Below, piece after piece: positions 5,748-7,012 of a stretch of DNA of 7,012 nucleotides (positions are counted from its first letter, which is position 1; each line of letters opens with the position of its first letter). This stretch comes from Donghicola sp036139795 (lineage in GTDB: Bacteria > Pseudomonadota > Alphaproteobacteria > Rhodobacterales > Rhodobacteraceae), in NCBI GenBank assembly GCA_036139795.1, contig JAYZYX010000103.1, positions 1 to 7,012 of the forward strand, read 5' to 3'. A model generated the notes under the pieces. It was given only the letters and a program-made list of their open reading frames with translations, ran no database searches and was not told where the DNA came from. Position numbers and translations under genes: made by a program.

Positions 5748-6713
5748 ATGACCCGCACTGTCATCGAGTCGAAAACCAAGACTGTCACCATCGGCTTTGA
5801 CGAGCCCTTCTGCGTCATCGGCGAACGTATCAACCCCACCGGCCGTAAAAAACTGGCAGCCGAGCTGGAAGCAGGCGATTTCAGCACCGTTGAAAAAGAC
5901 GCACTGGAACAGGTCGCTTGCGGGGCGATGGTCCTCGATATCAACGCAGGGGTTGTCTACAACTCGAACCCCAACCCGAACGAGACCGAACCGCCGCTGA
6001 TGACCAAGATGATCCAGCTGGTGCAGGGTCTGACCGACACGCCGCTGTGCATCGACAGCTCGGTCCCTGCCGCGCTTGAGGCCGGTCTGGCCGCAGCCGA
6101 AGGCCGCCCGCTGCTGAACTCGGTCACTGGCGAGGAAGATCGTCTGGAATTGGTTCTGCCGCTGGTCAAGAAATACAACGTGCCCGTTGTGGCGATTTCG
6201 AACGACGACACCGGCATCTCGGAAGACCCCGATGTGCGCTTTGCTGTCGCCAAGAAGATCGTCGAGCGCGCCGCCGATTTCGGCATCCCCGCCTATGACA
6301 TCGTCGTCGACCCGCTGGTGATGCCCGTGGGCGCAATGGCAACTGCTGGCCAGCAGGTTTTCGCTTTGGTCCGCCGCCTGCGGGACGAGCTGGGTGTGAA
6401 CACCACCTGCGGCGCGTCGAACATCAGCTTCGGCCTACCGAACCGCCACGGCATCAACGCCGCCTTCCTGCCCATGGCCATCGGCGCGGGCATGACCAGC
6501 GCCATCATGAACCCCGTGCGTCAGGTGGAAATGGAAGCCATCAAAGCGGCCAACATGCTGATGAACCACGACGCCAACGGCAGCGCGTGGATCCAGTTCT
6601 CGAAAGTTCTGGAAGCCACCAAAGAAGGCGCAACCTTTGCCGAAGCCTCCCAAGCTGCTATGGCCGCAGGCGCAGGCCGCGGTGGTCGCCGCGGTGGTCG
6701 CCGTCGCGGTTAA
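5748..6713 (+). CDS. Methyltetrahydrofolate:corrinoid methyltransferase (pterin-binding domain protein)
   Basis: A 321-residue protein; AAGGA (5737-5741, 6-nt spacer) overlaps the previous stop codon. It is a pterin-binding TIM barrel of the MetH-domain / AcsE / MtgA type. FCVIGERINPTGRKK (21-35) is the family signature. MVLDINAG (61-68), PLCIDSS (99-105), LLNSVTGEE (122-130), VVDPLVMPVG (186-195) and CGASNISFGLPNR (221-233) supply the Asp and Asn residues that hold the pterin and methyl group. It would transfer the N5-methyl of methyl-H4folate to cob(I)alamin on a separate corrinoid protein, because no B12-binding motif (DxHxxG) is present here. The last 14 residues (308-321, GAGRGGRRGGRRRG) form a strongly basic Arg/Gly tail that the barrel does not need. 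It may be the methyl-H4folate module of a split MetH or part of an MttB-type demethylation system; the rest would be encoded elsewhere. Confidence 0.9.
   Translation: MTRTVIESKTKTVTIGFDEPFCVIGERINPTGRKKLAAELEAGDFSTVEKDALEQVACGAMVLDINAGVVYNSNPNPNETEPPLMTKMIQLVQGLTDTPLCIDSSVPAALEAGLAAAEGRPLLNSVTGEEDRLELVLPLVKKYNVPVVAISNDDTGISEDPDVRFAVAKKIVERAADFGIPAYDIVVDPLVMPVGAMATAGQQVFALVRRLRDELGVNTTCGASNISFGLPNRHGINAAFLPMAIGAGMTSAIMNPVRQVEMEAIKAANMLMNHDANGSAWIQFSKVLEATKEGATFAEASQAAMAAGAGRGGRRGGRRRG
6678..6701 (+). repeat. Two tandem copies of a 12-bp unit encoding the Arg/Gly tail
   Basis: The unit CGCGGTGGTCGC occurs at 6678-6689 and again, identical, at 6690-6701, followed by a shortened variant up to the stop. 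The length is a multiple of three, so gain or loss of a unit changes the tail by four residues without a frameshift. Confidence 0.75.
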
Positions 6714-6714
6714 C

Positions 6715-6736
6715 CACATTTTTACGTAAAAATGTG
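6715..6736. repeat. 22-bp perfect palindrome just after the methyltransferase stop
   Basis: Arm CACATTTTTAC (6715-6725) is followed directly by its exact reverse complement (6726-6736), two bases after the TAA at 6711-6713. The centre is TTTTTACGTAAAAA. It could be a protein binding site, or one arm of a double-hairpin 3' end with the next structure. Confidence 0.7.
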
Positions 6737-6737
6737 C

Positions 6738-6762
6738 AGGCTGGCCCTATGGCCAGCCTTTC
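6738..6762 (+). terminator. Probable intrinsic terminator of the one-carbon operon
   Basis: AGGCTGGCC (6738-6746) pairs perfectly with GGCCAGCCT (6751-6759) across the tetraloop CTAT, followed by TT and then CGCGTTT. The stem is strong and GC-rich, but the T-run is short, so termination may be partial. The ATG of the downstream small gene lies at the loop/stem edge (6749-6751). Confidence 0.65.
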
Positions 6763-6979
6763 GCGTTTCCGCCCCGTAGATGATTGGATCGATCAAATCT
6801 TCGCGTCAAAATCGGCGCGAGAAGGCGGCATTGTGCGCCGCTCTGTTCTGTCCGTGGAAAGAGAGATCGGCCGCGGCAGGCTGGAACTGGAAGTCCGCCG
6901 CCGCGGCTATCACCTGATCGAGGCCGAAGAGCAGTTCATCATCATCTGCAATTCGGCCCCCTTGCGGATCATCTGTTGA
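6749..6979 (+). CDS. Small conserved-looking hypothetical protein, 76 residues
   Basis: ATG 6749 to TGA 6977-6979. The protein reads MASLSRFRPVDDWIDQIFAS at the start, then KSAREGGIVRRSVLSVEREI (21-40), a basic amphipathic stretch GRGRLELEVRRRG (41-53) and YHLIEAEEQFIIICNSAPLR (54-73), ending IIC. From memory, similar 65-80-residue proteins with the 'GG(V/I)VRRSV..(V/I)ER.(V/I)G' and 'CN..P(L/V)R' motifs are common in Rhodobacteraceae and are sometimes labelled N-(5'-phosphoribosyl)anthranilate isomerase. That label cannot be right here, since TrpF is a TIM barrel of about 200 residues. It has no signal peptide, no membrane helix, and two Cys (residues 67 and 76). The only ribosome-site candidate, AGG at 6738-6740, is inside the terminator stem. 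GTG 6734 is an alternative start five codons upstream. The function is unknown. Confidence 0.66.
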   Translation: MASLSRFRPVDDWIDQIFASKSAREGGIVRRSVLSVEREIGRGRLELEVRRRGYHLIEAEEQFIIICNSAPLRIIC

Positions 6980-6984
6980 GGGTC

Positions 6985-7009
6985 GAAAATTCTTCGCCGA
7001 AGAATTTTC
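6985..7009. terminator. Perfect A/T-flanked hairpin after the small gene, probable bidirectional terminator or intergenic repeat
   Basis: GAAAATTCTTC (6985-6995) pairs exactly with GAAGAATTTTC (6999-7009) around GCC. The left arm carries an A-tract and the right arm a T-tract, so it could terminate transcription from either side. It starts 6 bases after the TGA. Similar A/T-tract palindromes are, to my recollection, frequent between genes in Rhodobacteraceae, so it may be a member of a dispersed family. Confidence 0.55.
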
Positions 7010-7012
7010 TGG

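Noticed and set aside
6749..6979. Phosphoribosylanthranilate isomerase (TrpF) label for the small gene.
   Set aside because: 76 residues cannot form the TrpF TIM barrel, and none of its catalytic motifs are present.
1..7012. tRNA, rRNA, CRISPR array, insertion sequence, phage genes.
   Set aside because: No cloverleaf-like or repeat-spacer pattern, no transposase-like protein and no terminal inverted repeats flanking a gene were seen.

Overview
The window looks like a chromosomal segment from an alphaproteobacterium, most likely a member of the Rhodobacteraceae/roseobacter group. The evidence is high GC with strong G/C third-position preference, short intergenic gaps with start/stop overlaps, a Ppx/GppA phosphatase next to RlmE, and a 'virulence factor' / MetF-like / methyl-H4folate methyltransferase row that I associate with this family. 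This is a reading by eye, with no database search.

Layout. (1) 1-813, +: the C-terminal part of a GMC-family flavin oxidoreductase whose 5' end lies outside the window. (2) 1061-1845, +: a two-gene unit with a 4-nt ATGA overlap. It encodes a divergent ECF-like sigma factor and a 73-residue protein that resembles only the N-terminal sigma-binding part of an RskA-type anti-sigma factor. It meets the next unit tail to tail, with the two stop codons overlapping. (3) 4259-1842, -: an overlapping operon read right to left, ppx/gppA, then rlmE (ftsJ), then a pyridoxamine-phosphate-oxidase-fold flavoprotein. (4) 4260-4488: a divergent intergenic region unusually rich in inverted repeats. (5) 4489-6713, +: an operon of a small PF13769-like 'virulence factor', a non-canonical methylenetetrahydrofolate reductase and a pterin-binding methyl-H4folate methyltransferase with an Arg/Gly-rich tail. 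(6) 6715-6760: a 22-bp perfect palindrome followed by a strong hairpin. (7) 6749-6979, +: a 76-codon gene whose start codon lies in that hairpin's loop. (8) 6985-7009: a final perfect hairpin.

How the genes work together. The right-hand operon is a one-carbon module: MetF makes 5-methyl-H4folate, and the pterin-binding methyltransferase would pass the methyl group to a corrinoid protein. No corrinoid protein, homocysteine-binding domain or B12 reactivation protein is present in the window. The methyltransferase could therefore be the methyl-H4folate part of a split methionine synthase, as I recall being described in Phaeobacter, or part of an MttB-type demethylation route. The small leading protein is a candidate partner of one of the two enzymes. 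The left-hand minus-strand operon combines (p)ppGpp/polyphosphate metabolism with 50S ribosome maturation. The sigma/anti-sigma pair looks like a self-contained cytoplasmic regulatory switch. No tRNA, rRNA, CRISPR array, insertion sequence or clear sign of horizontal transfer was seen.
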